DNA of 64,000 nt, from positions 124,001 to 188,000 of the forward strand of contig JARBJD010000071.1 of NCBI GenBank assembly GCA_033064195.1, given 5' to 3'. Shown piece after piece: positions 1 through 9,579 of the stretch (within the stretch, counting starts at the first letter, position 1; every line of letters starts with the position of its first letter). The translations under genes were made by a program, and so were the position numbers. Source of the stretch: Blattamonas nauphoetae. Its lineage: Eukaryota; Preaxostyla; Oxymonadida. The notes under the pieces were generated by a model, which made no database searches, had not been told where the DNA came from, and saw only the letters and a list, made by a program, of their open reading frames with translations.

Positions 1-35
1 CGATTGTTTCTCGTTTTCTTCTTCATCGTTGTCAG

Positions 36-839
36 CCTACACCGGAGAAATCTTCATTAGTCTTCTCGACACAACAACACCTGACACCGAAGTGGATGAA
101 ATCATTGGATGTAATATTAAGAGTTTGTCTCCCTTTTCCTCATGTCTCCAGATTCTGTCGCACTCTCTTCATCGACTGGTCGAATCAACTCCAACACCCC
201 ATCCACCCGTCGCGTCACTGGACTGCCGTTAAACTACTCACATTTGAAGGAAGGAGCTTGTGTGCGGATGGAGGTGGATATGGAATCGACACCTCCAACA
301 GTCCAATTCTTCATGAATGGGAAAGCTGGCCGGTCTTATGTTTCTGGTCTTTCCCCATCTGTCAGAATCAGTGTTTGCTTCTCTCGTTGTTGTTCTCTTT
401 CAAGTTCACAGTTTTTGTGCAAGAAACGTCGTTCAGAATTGACAGAATCGAACGACAGCAAGGACCAACCCCAATCGCACAGGAAATGAAAGAAATCGAA
501 TGGAAACGATGGATGACTCAGTGTCGAGGTGATTTCTGTAATTTTTCGAAGACATCCGACATTGGAGCAGACAACACACAAACAACAAGATCTGACTTGC
601 CAGAACTTGACCACACTTGTCTTCCGTGTAGGATACTGCAAGAGAGTGAGATGGACTTGCTTGATCTTGGATTGGGCAATCCGGGTGGAGTGATTTGCCG
701 CAGTTTCAAGACAACAACACAACAATCTCTCGTTTCTCTTCTCTCCCGTCAGATTCGACCGATCTTGCAGTGGTTCGGCCATGTGTGTCCATTCTCTGTT
801 GATTTCGGTGACAGAGATGACATGGATGGTGAGAGATAG
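36..839 (+). CDS. SPRY/B30.2-like domain protein, 5' partial, lost stop
   Basis: Three exons can be joined in phase: 36-110, 152-370 and 412 onward, separated by introns of about 41 bases (111-151 and 371-411). The joined protein shows the C-terminal half of a SPRY-like domain: a LLDTTTP strand, LKEGACVRMEVDM, a VQFFMNGKAG strand, and the terminal ETSFRIDRI segment. The 5' exons lie outside the window. SPRY domains bind proteins; no partner can be named. The paralogue ending at 2018 stops with TGG TAA, whereas here the same place reads TGG AAA near 500, so the frame runs on to 839 through sequence that does not look like the family. It is probably a decaying copy. The domain call is fairly sure; functionality is doubtful. 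Confidence 0.5.
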   Translation, partial: PTPEKSSLVFSTQQHLTPKWMKSLDVILRVCLPFPHVSRFCRTLFIDWSNQLQHPIHPSRHWTAVKLLTFEGRSLCADGGGYGIDTSNSPILHEWESWPVLCFWSFPICQNQCLLLSLLFSFKFTVFVQETSFRIDRIERQQGPTPIAQEMKEIEWKRWMTQCRGDFCNFSKTSDIGADNTQTTRSDLPELDHTCLPCRILQESEMDLLDLGLGNPGGVICRSFKTTTQQSLVSLLSRQIRPILQWFGHVCPFSVDFGDRDDMDGER

Positions 840-1500
840 GATTGTGCGAATGACTCAAAAAAGAGTGGAACACCACTCACGTGGACGAAGTGTCAATTAT
901 GGATTGCTGCTCGGAAGTGTGGGAGGGACATTTGGGAGCACATACAGGCCAACAGTATTGATAAAATACCAAGCATGCGATGGGCAGGCATCGCCTTGAC
1001 ATAGCGTCCATCTTGGAGGACATCAACGACTGGCCGGCTCTTCACCCACACATCAACCATAAACTACTCTTGTGCTCATTTGTTGTGAAGATTCCCCCAA
1101 AATATGGAAGTTATTCTCACCAGCGATGCCCTTCTCAATTCACTTTTCATCAACTCTTGTTCACAATCACTCATTCACTCCCATCCATCATCTTTCCGAA
1201 TTCCTGCGATTGGTGTCTATTAAATGAATACTGAGAACAATATCGTCCATACCTGTCTCTTCACCGAAGTACAACGATTTGCTTGGGTTGATCATGCGTT
1301 TATTCTTCCGATTTCAGAACTGGATCGAGACATTCATCACCCCGAGTTAAATATCTCCCTTCACAACATATTCTGGAATGGGTATTTCATCTTCCTCGCT
1401 GAACAAAACGAAGACAGAATCGCATTCAGCCGTCGCCAAACAAACCCTGAGTGCAAGTGCACCTGCGCAACTGCTCATTCTATATCCACTATTCTTCAAG
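840..1500. other. Gene-poor stretch between SPRY-like copies
   Basis: Open frames here are short and overlap each other, with no recognisable domain. A short segment near 1523-1580 reads TITRTADG followed by SSMGHAV, which resembles the N-terminal part of the SPRY-like domain in this family, so remnants of upstream exons of the next copy probably lie between about 1370 and 1580. Confidence 0.3.
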
Positions 1501-1539
1501 AACGCTGCACACTTTGCATTTTATTGCACTACAATCACT

Positions 1540-2018
1540 CGAACGGCAGATGGCCTCTCTTCGATGGGTCATGCCGTCATCTGTCTTCACTGGAATTGTA
1601 AGAATAGGTGTTCTCGACACAACAAGTCCGATCCCCGAAGTGGGTGAATCCATTGGGTGTGAAGTTTGGAGTGTGTTTCCCTCATTTTCATCTCTCCGAT
1701 CGAACTCGACATCCACGTACCACCTGTCTCAAAGCACGTTTTGCCACTCCAAATTGAAGGAAGGGGATTGCGTGCGGATGGAGGTGGAGATGGACTCAAA
1801 TCCTCGAACACTCCAATTCTTCGTGAATGGCGAAAGTGGCCGCTGTTTCGTGTCTGGCCTTCCACGGTCTGTCAGAATCGGCGTGTGCACACCGTTCTTC
1901 ATTTTCTTTTTTCCAGTTCTCCGTTTTTGGGCAAGGCACATCATTCAGAATTGACAGAATCGCTGAACAGCAAAGACCAACACCAATCGCACCAGATATG
2001 AGAGAATTCGTGTGGTAA
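1540..2018 (+). pseudogene. SPRY/B30.2-like domain copy, probably degenerate
   Basis: This is a second copy of the SPRY-like domain, colinear with the one at 36-500. The segments are VRIGVLDTTSPIPE, LKEGDCVRMEVEM, LQFFVNGESGRCFVSG and, after a 34-base intron (1883-1916, GTGTGC...TTCCAG), GQGTSFRIDRI ending at a TAA at 2016-2018. Where the first copy has an intron ending in CTCCAG, this copy has CTCTCCGAT, so the acceptor AG is missing. Upstream, the frame carrying TITRTADG differs from the frame carrying the domain. Both point to a decayed or exon-rearranged copy. The domain family is recognised with moderate certainty. Confidence 0.5.
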
Positions 2019-4400
2019 CGAGAATTCAATCTGCATACATGATGTGCTTCGCATTTTCTCGAAAAGATGCTGAGATCGAAACGGACAACTCACAATCTTT
2101 CACTTCACAACTGGCCACAATCGCTACTTTCTCCCATTTGGACGTGCAATGTTCCTTCGCTTCATGCCCACATCGAAAACCTGCCCCGCATTCTCCAACA
2201 ATCTCGGATACTCGCTGGAAGGCCTCGCCCGCTCTTTCACTCCGAATGGGCCGAACAGCAAAAATTGTGCGATATCTCCACGCTTTTTGGGAAGCTGGAT
2301 CAAACAGCACGTGTCGCCGTCAGCTGAACAACACTTATAACACGGCGTCGAAACAAAAATCAATCGAACACTCATTGCCGTCCTCCAACTCCCTTCTTTC
2401 GGCTGTCTCCCAATCGTTTCTCGTTTCCTGGCCAGTGATGCAGCGCACTCTTCTTAAAGTGGATACTCGAGTCATTTTATGTTAATTCCTCTGTTTTTCG
2501 GTTTTCGTCATTTTTTCCAAATGTGTCAATAGTGGCATTCAATCCAGACCTCACACAATCAATTCCTCCCGATATTCTTTGTTTGTCCCTAACTGAATGG
2601 TTCTTGTGACTTAATTTAGTCGATTCTCCATTCATGGGATGGATCGTCTCTGGGTTCATCTCCGAAGCTTCACCGTTGCACTCGGAGACTGGATGAGAGC
2701 CGATACAGGAGTGGTCCAATCTGGGAAACGGATTATGTAATCTCTGTTTCCGGAAGAGTTCGAAAACACATTCGAACAGATGGAGTACAAGGACAAAGAC
2801 CCAGCTTAAAGTGTCTCAGTTGTTTGCGATTGTCACTCCATCTCGCAATTACTGGGATCGAATGTGAAGAAGCAGTGACCGATTTCATCTGAAATGACGC
2901 GTCGAAAGTGCCTCTCTCGAATGACTCCAACTCATTTCCGTGGACTCTCCTTCGATGTTTGGAATACTCTGATTGCTGACGCAGACGAACAGAGTATGCG
3001 ATCACCTCCACTCGTCCTGAAGTGGGTTACTCTTTTGGGTTCGTCGTTCTCAACACGGCTGTCTTTGATTGTCACATCGTCAACCGTCCTCTCTCCACAC
3101 AATTCCTTGCGTCCCTGTACGATCCATTGTGACCAGATTATCTTTCCCATTCTCGACTTTTGGACCATCTCAAACATAAATCTCGTTTATCTCTTACAAA
3201 TGGAATGTGGCCTGCACTCCCATCATTTCACATCCACCCAGATCTGGTTCCGTGATCATCCCCGTAGAACTTGTTCTCTATCATTGTTCTCGTTCCGGGA
3301 ACCAATCACCAAACAGTCATCCGAAACCGAAGCATCGAATCAATCTTGTCGACTATGTTGGTCCACATGGGGTTTACTCTACATTGCACCTCGTCGGGGA
3401 TGGAGCAACTTGTTGCGCACCCAACAACGACCGTTCGAAAACGATCCCATGAATCACTGTTCTGATAACGATTCTAGAACGACTATTTTGCATACACCAG
3501 CAACTTCATACAACCATAACACTTCGTTCTGTTTGATTGGTCGTCCATGGTTTGATTCATGGTCAGAAAATGACGTCATATTACACATGCTGAACTTGTC
3601 AGTCCAAACCGGAAAGTGATCAATCGACAATAATGATCATCGGACGTTTGTTTCTCCTTTTTCATCGCTATTTCTATCTCTTCAGCACTTTGGTTCACAG
3701 TAATCGATGGACTTTCCAATATTCAGGAGTGACTGCTGTGATGAGCGAGGGAGGATTTGATTCGATGTTTGTTGTCGTTTAACCTACATGTGTGCCTTCT
3801 TTTCTTTCTCAATGATCTGTTTGAACAGATATCCAATGCAGATACTCACTGTTTGTGAGAACCATTTCTCAACGGCTTCGTTCGTGCTTTCCGCAATCTC
3901 ACAATCCTCATCATGCATTCGCTTCAGAACCATGGAAACACCTCGCACGCTAGAAAAGAACATGAAAGACGGCAGACCAGAGTTCCACAAAAATGTTTGG
4001 ATGAGTTTGAGACGGGACGATCATCATGACCAACTTGTACTTTATAAGTCGCTGAAAGACTCTGATACTCAGCGCAATATGTTTTTTATCAAGTTTTTTG
4101 TCATAGATGTCTCTTTTTTGGTGTGGTTTTCCTTCCTTTTCTTCAAATTGGTTGTCGATGTCTCTCTCCGAAAGAAAGTCACCATGTCTTCGAATATTCT
4201 CAAAGATTACCTCAGACGGTCCAAAAGAGGGAGTAAAATTTGAAATGATGTGAAATGGACGAGTTAAATTTGAGGGAAGATCAGAAAGTGAACTGACACA
4301 TTCTGGAAGGAGAGAACAGCCTGAATTGTGCAGCTCTAGACGATCCTTTGAGTGCGAGGCCTGATACTTCGCATGTATGTCATGATTCTTGTCTCATATT
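2019..4400. other. Region without a confident gene
   Basis: Several open frames exist, including 2894-3619 plus (241 codons) and 3788-4243 plus (151 codons), but none shows a domain or a phase-consistent exon series that I recognise. On the minus strand 3990-3784 ends in a short acidic helical stretch followed by a lysine-rich tail, which could be the last exon of a helical-repeat gene. The base composition resembles decayed coding DNA rather than a simple repeat. I would not name a product. Confidence 0.25.
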
Positions 4401-4649
4401 CGGCCGTTCACCTTCCTCGACGACCCTAATTGGAGAACAAGTTGTTCGTTTCTTCCCGATACAATTTGATATTTTGAAGAGGAGATGATGCTCAAAAGAG
4501 AGATCATTGGTTGAGGCAGGACAGTGTTCAATTCGGATGGGTTGGACATGTCGTGGAATGGGGTGGTGCTCGTTGGTCTTTTGAACATTATCAAGTGAGG
4601 AAGAATCAAGGTCTACGATCTCTAATGAAGCTTCTTTTGATTGCGCTCC

Positions 4650-6226
4650 GATGGTTTAACTGTTGGTGGAAGTGTCAAAATAGGCTTGTGGAGTTGTTGG
4701 CGATGTTGATTGAATCGTGTGGGAACTGGCCCCAGAAGACGAAGATGGAGTCATATGTGCAAGTGATGGTTCGTTATTGGGAATTGGATTCAAACCATTT
4801 GATTGAGATGTATATTGACATATTGGGATGGTGTCTGGCTGGGATTTTCTGAGGAGAGTTGTGGGTTCCCTTTCGACAAGTGAAGTGAATCCGGCCCAAA
4901 GGTGCGGGAGGAACGAAATAGATCGTTGCAGAAGCGGAACAGATAGTACGTAGAGCGATTCATATTTCTCCGCGATGATATCGAGTGTAAGAGATGATTG
5001 GATAGCCGTTGACACAAGTTTGTGTGTATGTTCTTCTGTCTTTTTTACAACCATTTTTAGAAGGGTCCTGGTGACTTCAGAGAGGATGTCGGCTCGAATG
5101 AGCGGTGGAAAGGCTAATTACGACCAATCAAGTCTGGTCCTTCGTTGAACTCGCTCGACGACAGCCAAGATCGCTTCGTTCACCCGGATGAAGTCCTCCC
5201 ATCGGTTTTCGAACAATAGTCCAGAGAAAGAGGCAAAACTGTGAACATTAGGAGCTTGCTCAGGCTGACCAAAAGTGTCGTGAAATCTGGAGCCTAGGTC
5301 GGCCGTAGAGATATTTGGGTGAGGAGGATGGAAAGGAACGAGCTGTTGTTTAGTAGATCAGTGTTTGTAAGATTTAGCTGGTTCGGGTCAAGTCCAGTGA
5401 AGCACTACCACTACACGGCCGAGTGAGGCCTGAACGAAAGAACAGGAAGCTTGTGATGCCGAGAGTTAGAATTTGAGCGATAAATGAGATGGTAGTGCTA
5501 TCATCTCCACATGGTTTGACAATTTCTTCCGAGTGGTTGAGAAAGAGTAAGGAAGAAGAGATGGGGTTGGTTTGGTATGGTTCTTGGTCTACTAACTCAA
5601 ACAGGAGTTGGAGCTCAAATGTCTTGAATGTGAGCAGTTCTACCACTTTTTGTGTCTGTAAGCCGAAAGAGTACTCGAACATCAAGACGAGAAGATCAAG
5701 TGATGTTTGTGCGTGTCGGAGAGTTTGTGAGTCCAAATAAGGGCCGCTTTGGTGAATTGCGATTGTTTGAATGGCTGAAAGGACTTTTTGGGGAGTTTTT
5801 GTTTGTGAAATTGATGAATGGAGTGAGATGAGGAGTTCTTCCACTGGTTCTTCTTCTGAACGAAGAAAATGGAGTGAAAATGAAAAGGAAGGAAAATAAC
5901 AAACGCGAATTAGAGATCTGGTCAATTATTTAGGAGGTGAGATCGATCCAAAAGTCAGTTGAGAGTGTGGCGAGGAGTTTGAAGGTATTTTGAATCGCTA
6001 GGCGTGATTGGTTTCTGACAATGTTTAAATGTGTCAAAAGACTGCTCGAATGCGAATATTTCCGATTCTTGGAGAGGAATTGGCAGAGTGTGGAGTCCGA
6101 TAGAGTCGAGATTGCCTGTTTGGGAGTGGAAGGTGATATTCAATTCACAAATAGGAGAATCTGCCAGGCAAGTGTGGAGGGCGATTGATTCTCGTAGAGG
6201 AATGTGGAAGTAGGTGAATTTGCGAT
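4650..6226 (-). CDS. Unknown helical protein, 3' part of an array-bearing gene
   Basis: Read on the minus strand, three stretches look coding: 6226-5955 (LRESIALHTC...CHTLPIP-like region directly after the 32-bp array), 5873-5374 (a Leu-rich amphipathic stretch with many LL and ELL motifs, beginning after a TTCGTTCAG acceptor at about 5874) and 5054-4650 (a helical segment followed by a Ser/Thr/Pro-rich tail). They are probably exons of one gene that begins at 9527. I could not phase all junctions. No domain is recognised. The helical pattern is like the long unknown proteins elsewhere in the window, but I claim no homology. Confidence 0.4.
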
Positions 6227-6460
6227 GGGTGGAGGGAGGAAGGAGGTGAATTTGTGAGGGGTGGAGGGAGGAAGGAGGTGAATTTGTGAGGGGTGGAGGG
6301 AGGAAGGAGGTGAATTTGTGAGGGGTGGAGGGAGGAAGGAGGTGAATTTGTGAGGGGTGGAGGGAGGAAGGAGGTGAATTTGTGAGGGGTGGAGGGAGGA
6401 AGGAGGTGAATTTGTGAGGGGTGGAGGGAGGAAGGAGGTGAATTTGTGAGGGGTGGAGGG
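6227..6460. repeat. 32-bp minisatellite, left half (about 7 units)
   Basis: The unit is GAGGGGTGGAGGGAGGAAGG followed by AGGTGAATTTGT, 32 bp, repeated almost perfectly. On the minus strand all three frames are open and give Pro/Ser/His-rich peptides (SLHPSQIHLLPPS, PPPLTNSPPS, STPHKFTSFL). The array stops abruptly at 6460, where the transposon begins, and resumes at 9093 in the same orientation. Confidence 0.95.
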
Positions 6461-6559
6461 GGGTAAGTATAGAGACAGATCTGATTTTGTATACGCACAG
6501 ATCTGTCCATCGGTATAGGCACAGATCTGCGGTATACACACAGATCTGTCAATATGTTC
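6461..6559 (+). repeat. Left terminal inverted repeat
   Basis: It is about 98 bp and is matched by the reverse complement of 8995-9092 with scattered mismatches. It includes spaced ACAGATCTG boxes and GTATAC motifs that could be transposase-binding repeats. The tip GGGTAAGTAT contains a consensus 5' splice donor. Confidence 0.9.
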
Positions 6560-6700
6560 CTAATTGTTGACTAAATTGAACATTTTTTCTCTGATTGATC
6601 TTCAAAACAAATTGTATGTCCCTCTACCCCCTTTAAAACAACAACTCTCGCAAATGTGTGACCAGCTGAACTGATCAAGCCAGAATAAGTTTGAAACGAA

Positions 6701-8723
6701 TCACGGGTGAGACAAGGTGAGGTGAGGGATGATAGCGATTGGATATGAGGAAGTAGAGGTGTCGTGGCTTGGTTGATGACGCGGTGTTGTGCAGGAAGCT
6801 GACAGAGGGAAAGATTCAGTGAAAGAGTGAAATGAAGAGGAGAAAGGGAAACTGGTTCGGGAGTCGGGCTGTATCGCATCCATGAGAACATCATTCAGGT
6901 AGGGTGGAGCAAGAAGTGCTGTTGGTGACGTAACGATGATGAACACAGGATCCTCATTTCTGTCGTGTTGTGGTGACCAAAGAGAGATTTGGGTTGGCTC
7001 TGAATGGAATATTTCAGAATTGTGGGTGGGTTGCGATTGTGCATTCGAGAGTTGAACGAGGGATCGTGAATTCTGGAGATGGCTATTCCGCTGTGGGATC
7101 ATCTTCGAAGGTATGTCCAGCAGGATAATAGATACTTCCTCTTCTCCTTCCTCCTCGTTACCCATTGTAGCCGCATTTTCTTTTCATAATTGCTTGATTT
7201 CCGTTCTTTCTCACTTCGACAAATCTTCGTCTTGAGTCCTTCGCTCGTTCTCAGCTATGATCGGTACTGATTCCTCCATCGGCCACAGAACCCGCTGATC
7301 GAATAAATAAGAGTTCTTCACCTGCTATCGCACCCCAAACAAGACACGGAGGGTTCAGTGTTGTCTGAACCGCTCTCAAACTCCACACTAAGTCCACTGA
7401 TGCTCTCCGCACGGAAAGATAAAGTATGTTGTACGAGTGATCAACTATTCCACTTGGAAGGGGAGGATGTCAAGACATCCGTGTGTTTTGATTCCCAACT
7501 TTTTGAAAGCAGGTATTGTGTCGATTTGAGTGTAATATTCTGGGATGAGTGCGGTTTATTTGACACTATCTGCGAAAGGTGCAATATTTCCGATTCCTGC
7601 CACCTGATCTGCGAATGGGAGAATAGCTTCAGATGAGATTCCTGTATCTGGTTTTTGTCCATTGATGCGTTCGTTTTCACAGGACTAGGCGTTGGTCCAC
7701 TTTGAAAAACATGAGTTGGGGTGTGGGGACGATTTGGTTGAGCGGATCCGAACCATCGGAGGGGAAATGGGTTGGATGGAAGTGTGTTGGAGTTGATGGT
7801 AAGGAAGTTCATTGACTCCACAAGGTCCTCATACATCTCAAAAAATGACGATAGTTCGCTTGTGGATGAACTAGTGCTTTGAAAGTGGGAGGAAAATTGG
7901 CTTTCGAGATCATGTGGTGGAGAACTCAGATCGTCTCTATCGCTCGACATATTTCCTCCATCTTCCAATCTCGAAAGTACGAGGTCATCATCAAGCCTGA
8001 TGAACGCCCACGATTGCGTCGGATGTCTTTTCGTTCTGTCCAGTTTCTTGTTTTGGTGTGATGAGAAAACGACACGCTTCAATTTTGCATCCCTCATTGG
8101 TTGATCCAAAGTGCCAAGTGAGAGTGTATGACTTGTTTTTTTGGCCAAACGGGAATGTACCGATGATACTTTTGTGTAATTTGGCGGGATCGGATTTTGC
8201 ATTTTGAGTCTGACACATATCTAAAAACAGATGGGAGTGGACACTCTCAAAGAATGTTCCGGCCTCGTCCCACATCCTTCTGGGCTTGACGGAGGGCATC
8301 ACGGTAAGTTGTACCGAATGGTGTCCAGTGAAGCAGTCACCAAACTGTCATGGTGCAATATGCTGAAGATGGAGAAAGAGATGAAATAATGATTGTGAAA
8401 TGTGAGACAGACTATATTGAAACGTTCTTCACGCGAATGTGATTCAACTGTTCAGAAATCAGTTCAACCCTTCGAACAGCAGGTTAAACGAACTTTGCCA
8501 ACATTCCATTGTATCACTAGATATGTCATTGATCACTTCATATTCGACGGAGAATCCGTGAGAATACGTCTTTCGGAACGATCAGAAAGACTTGTGTTCT
8601 TTCGACTCCGGATCGAAGGTATGGTGAGTCTATTGTTTCGGTGTAGAATCCGGCCTTTACCAGGGCTGTTTGGAGACTATTCAAATGCTGCATCCAGTCT
8701 TGGATATGAAGTTTATCTGTCAT
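6701..8723 (-). CDS. Transposon-internal open frames of unknown function
   Basis: All plausible coding segments inside the element are on the minus strand: 8723-8538 (61 residues, starting at an ATG), about 8337-8100 (a Trp/Phe/His-bearing stretch after a possible acceptor), 8060-7630 (Ser/Asp/Glu-rich) and 7165-6701 (Glu-rich start, then Ser/Pro-rich). They may be exons of a single gene. I recognise no transposase, helicase or zinc-finger motif. The orientation is the same as the interrupted host gene. They could be captured host sequence or the element's own accessory gene. Confidence 0.35.
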
Positions 8724-8994
8724 GGGAGAGGGAGCTGCGATTAAAACAATTCCGTCAATTCAAGGTCGAAGGCAGATTGAGGATGAGTTTGATGAGACAT
8801 GTGAGTTGACAGTTTGGATTCGAAAGGTTGTATATATCGATATTTCGAGAGATGGAGAGAAACCTAGGCTTGACGGGTTGATCACTTCCATCGTTCACAC
8901 AAAGACAGAATTTTGGTTTAAAGGAGGGAGATGGACATTAACTATGTTTTGAAGCTAGATAAGATAAAAAATGAGTGATATAGTCGAAAATTAT

Positions 8995-9092
8995 GAACAT
9001 TTTGACAGATCTGTGTGTATACTGCAGATCTGTGCGTATACCAAATTTAGATCTGTGTGTATACAAAATCAGATCTGTCTCTATACATACCC
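8995..9092 (-). repeat. Right terminal inverted repeat
   Basis: This is the inverted counterpart of 6461-6559. Read inward from its tip on the minus strand it begins GGGTATGTATAG, again containing a GTATGT splice-donor-like motif. The flanking base pairs 9093-9101 form the right copy of the 9-bp target duplication. Confidence 0.9.
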
Positions 9093-9332
9093 GGTGGAGG
9101 GAGGAAGGAGGTGAATTTGTGAGGGGTGGAGGGAGGAAGGAGGTGAATTTGTGAGGGGTGGAGGGAGGAAGGAGGTGAATTTGTGAGGGGTGGAGGGAGG
9201 AAGGAGGTGAATTTGTGAGGGGTGGAGGGAGGAAGGAGGTGAATTTGTGATGGGTGGAGGGAGGAAGGAGGTGAATTTGTGAGGGGTGGAGGGAGGAAGG
9301 AGGGCAACTTGTGATGGGTGGAGGGAGTAGTC
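9093..9332. repeat. 32-bp minisatellite, right half (about 7.5 units)
   Basis: The unit and strand orientation match 6227-6460. The last two units are variant (GATGGG in place of GAGGGG, and GGGCAACTTG in place of GGTGAATTTG), marking the array's edge. Together with the left half it would have been about 14-15 units before the transposon inserted. Confidence 0.95.
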
Positions 9333-9527
9333 AGGTCGATTGGAGGGCGAGCGGGGGCAAAATCTTGTCATTTGTTGATGAGTGTGGAGAAGGGAGAGGT
9401 GAAGTTTGAACAAGTTGGGTGATGTGAGGAGCGAATCTTCGGTTGGTTGAATGTCTTTCCAGGTGATGACACAGACTTGTGGGCCATGGAAGATAGATTT
9501 CTCAGTACTTCTTTCGTCCCCCAACAT
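9093..9527 (-). CDS. 5' exon of unknown array-bearing gene, interrupted by the transposon
   Basis: An ATG at 9527 opens a frame that runs through about 65 residues of non-repetitive sequence (starting MLGDERSTEKS, with a VCVITWKD strand and an amphipathic LHLSLLHTH helix), then enters the Pro/Ser/His-rich peptide encoded by the 32-bp array. The array is open in all minus-strand frames. The same array continues beyond the transposon at 6460 and is followed by coding-like sequence, so the intact gene probably ran from 9527 to about 4650. No domain is recognised. The start lies 52 bases from the ATG of the divergent transposase gene at 9580, so any promoter here would be shared and very short. 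Confidence 0.5.
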
Positions 9528-9579
9528 ATATTCTCGTAAAACTCATCAATTTTCATTCCCATCATCTCTTATCTCAATC

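Larger units (their letters stand above)
6461..9092. mobile_element. TIR DNA transposon, MULE-like or Merlin-like, inserted in the minisatellite
   Basis: The left end (6461-6559) and right end (8995-9092) are inverted repeats of about 98 bp. The tips read GGGTAAGTATAGAGACAG and, inverted, GGGTATGTATAGAGACAG. Each TIR holds several copies of the palindrome CAGATCTG. The 9 bases before the left tip (6452-6460, GGTGGAGGG) are repeated directly after the right tip (9093-9101). Both flanks are the same 32-bp array in the same orientation, out of register by exactly these 9 bases, which is what a 9-bp target-site duplication predicts. Long TIRs with 9-bp duplications are typical of Mutator-like elements; Merlin elements (8-9 bp) are an alternative. 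No DDE motif was recognised inside, so it is probably non-autonomous or too diverged. Confidence 0.85.

Noticed and set aside
6461-9092. Capture of a host gene fragment by the transposon (pack-type element)
   Set aside because: A short similarity between about 7560-7610 and 6040-6090 (around ATATTTCCGATTC) was noticed, but it is too short and imperfect to support capture.
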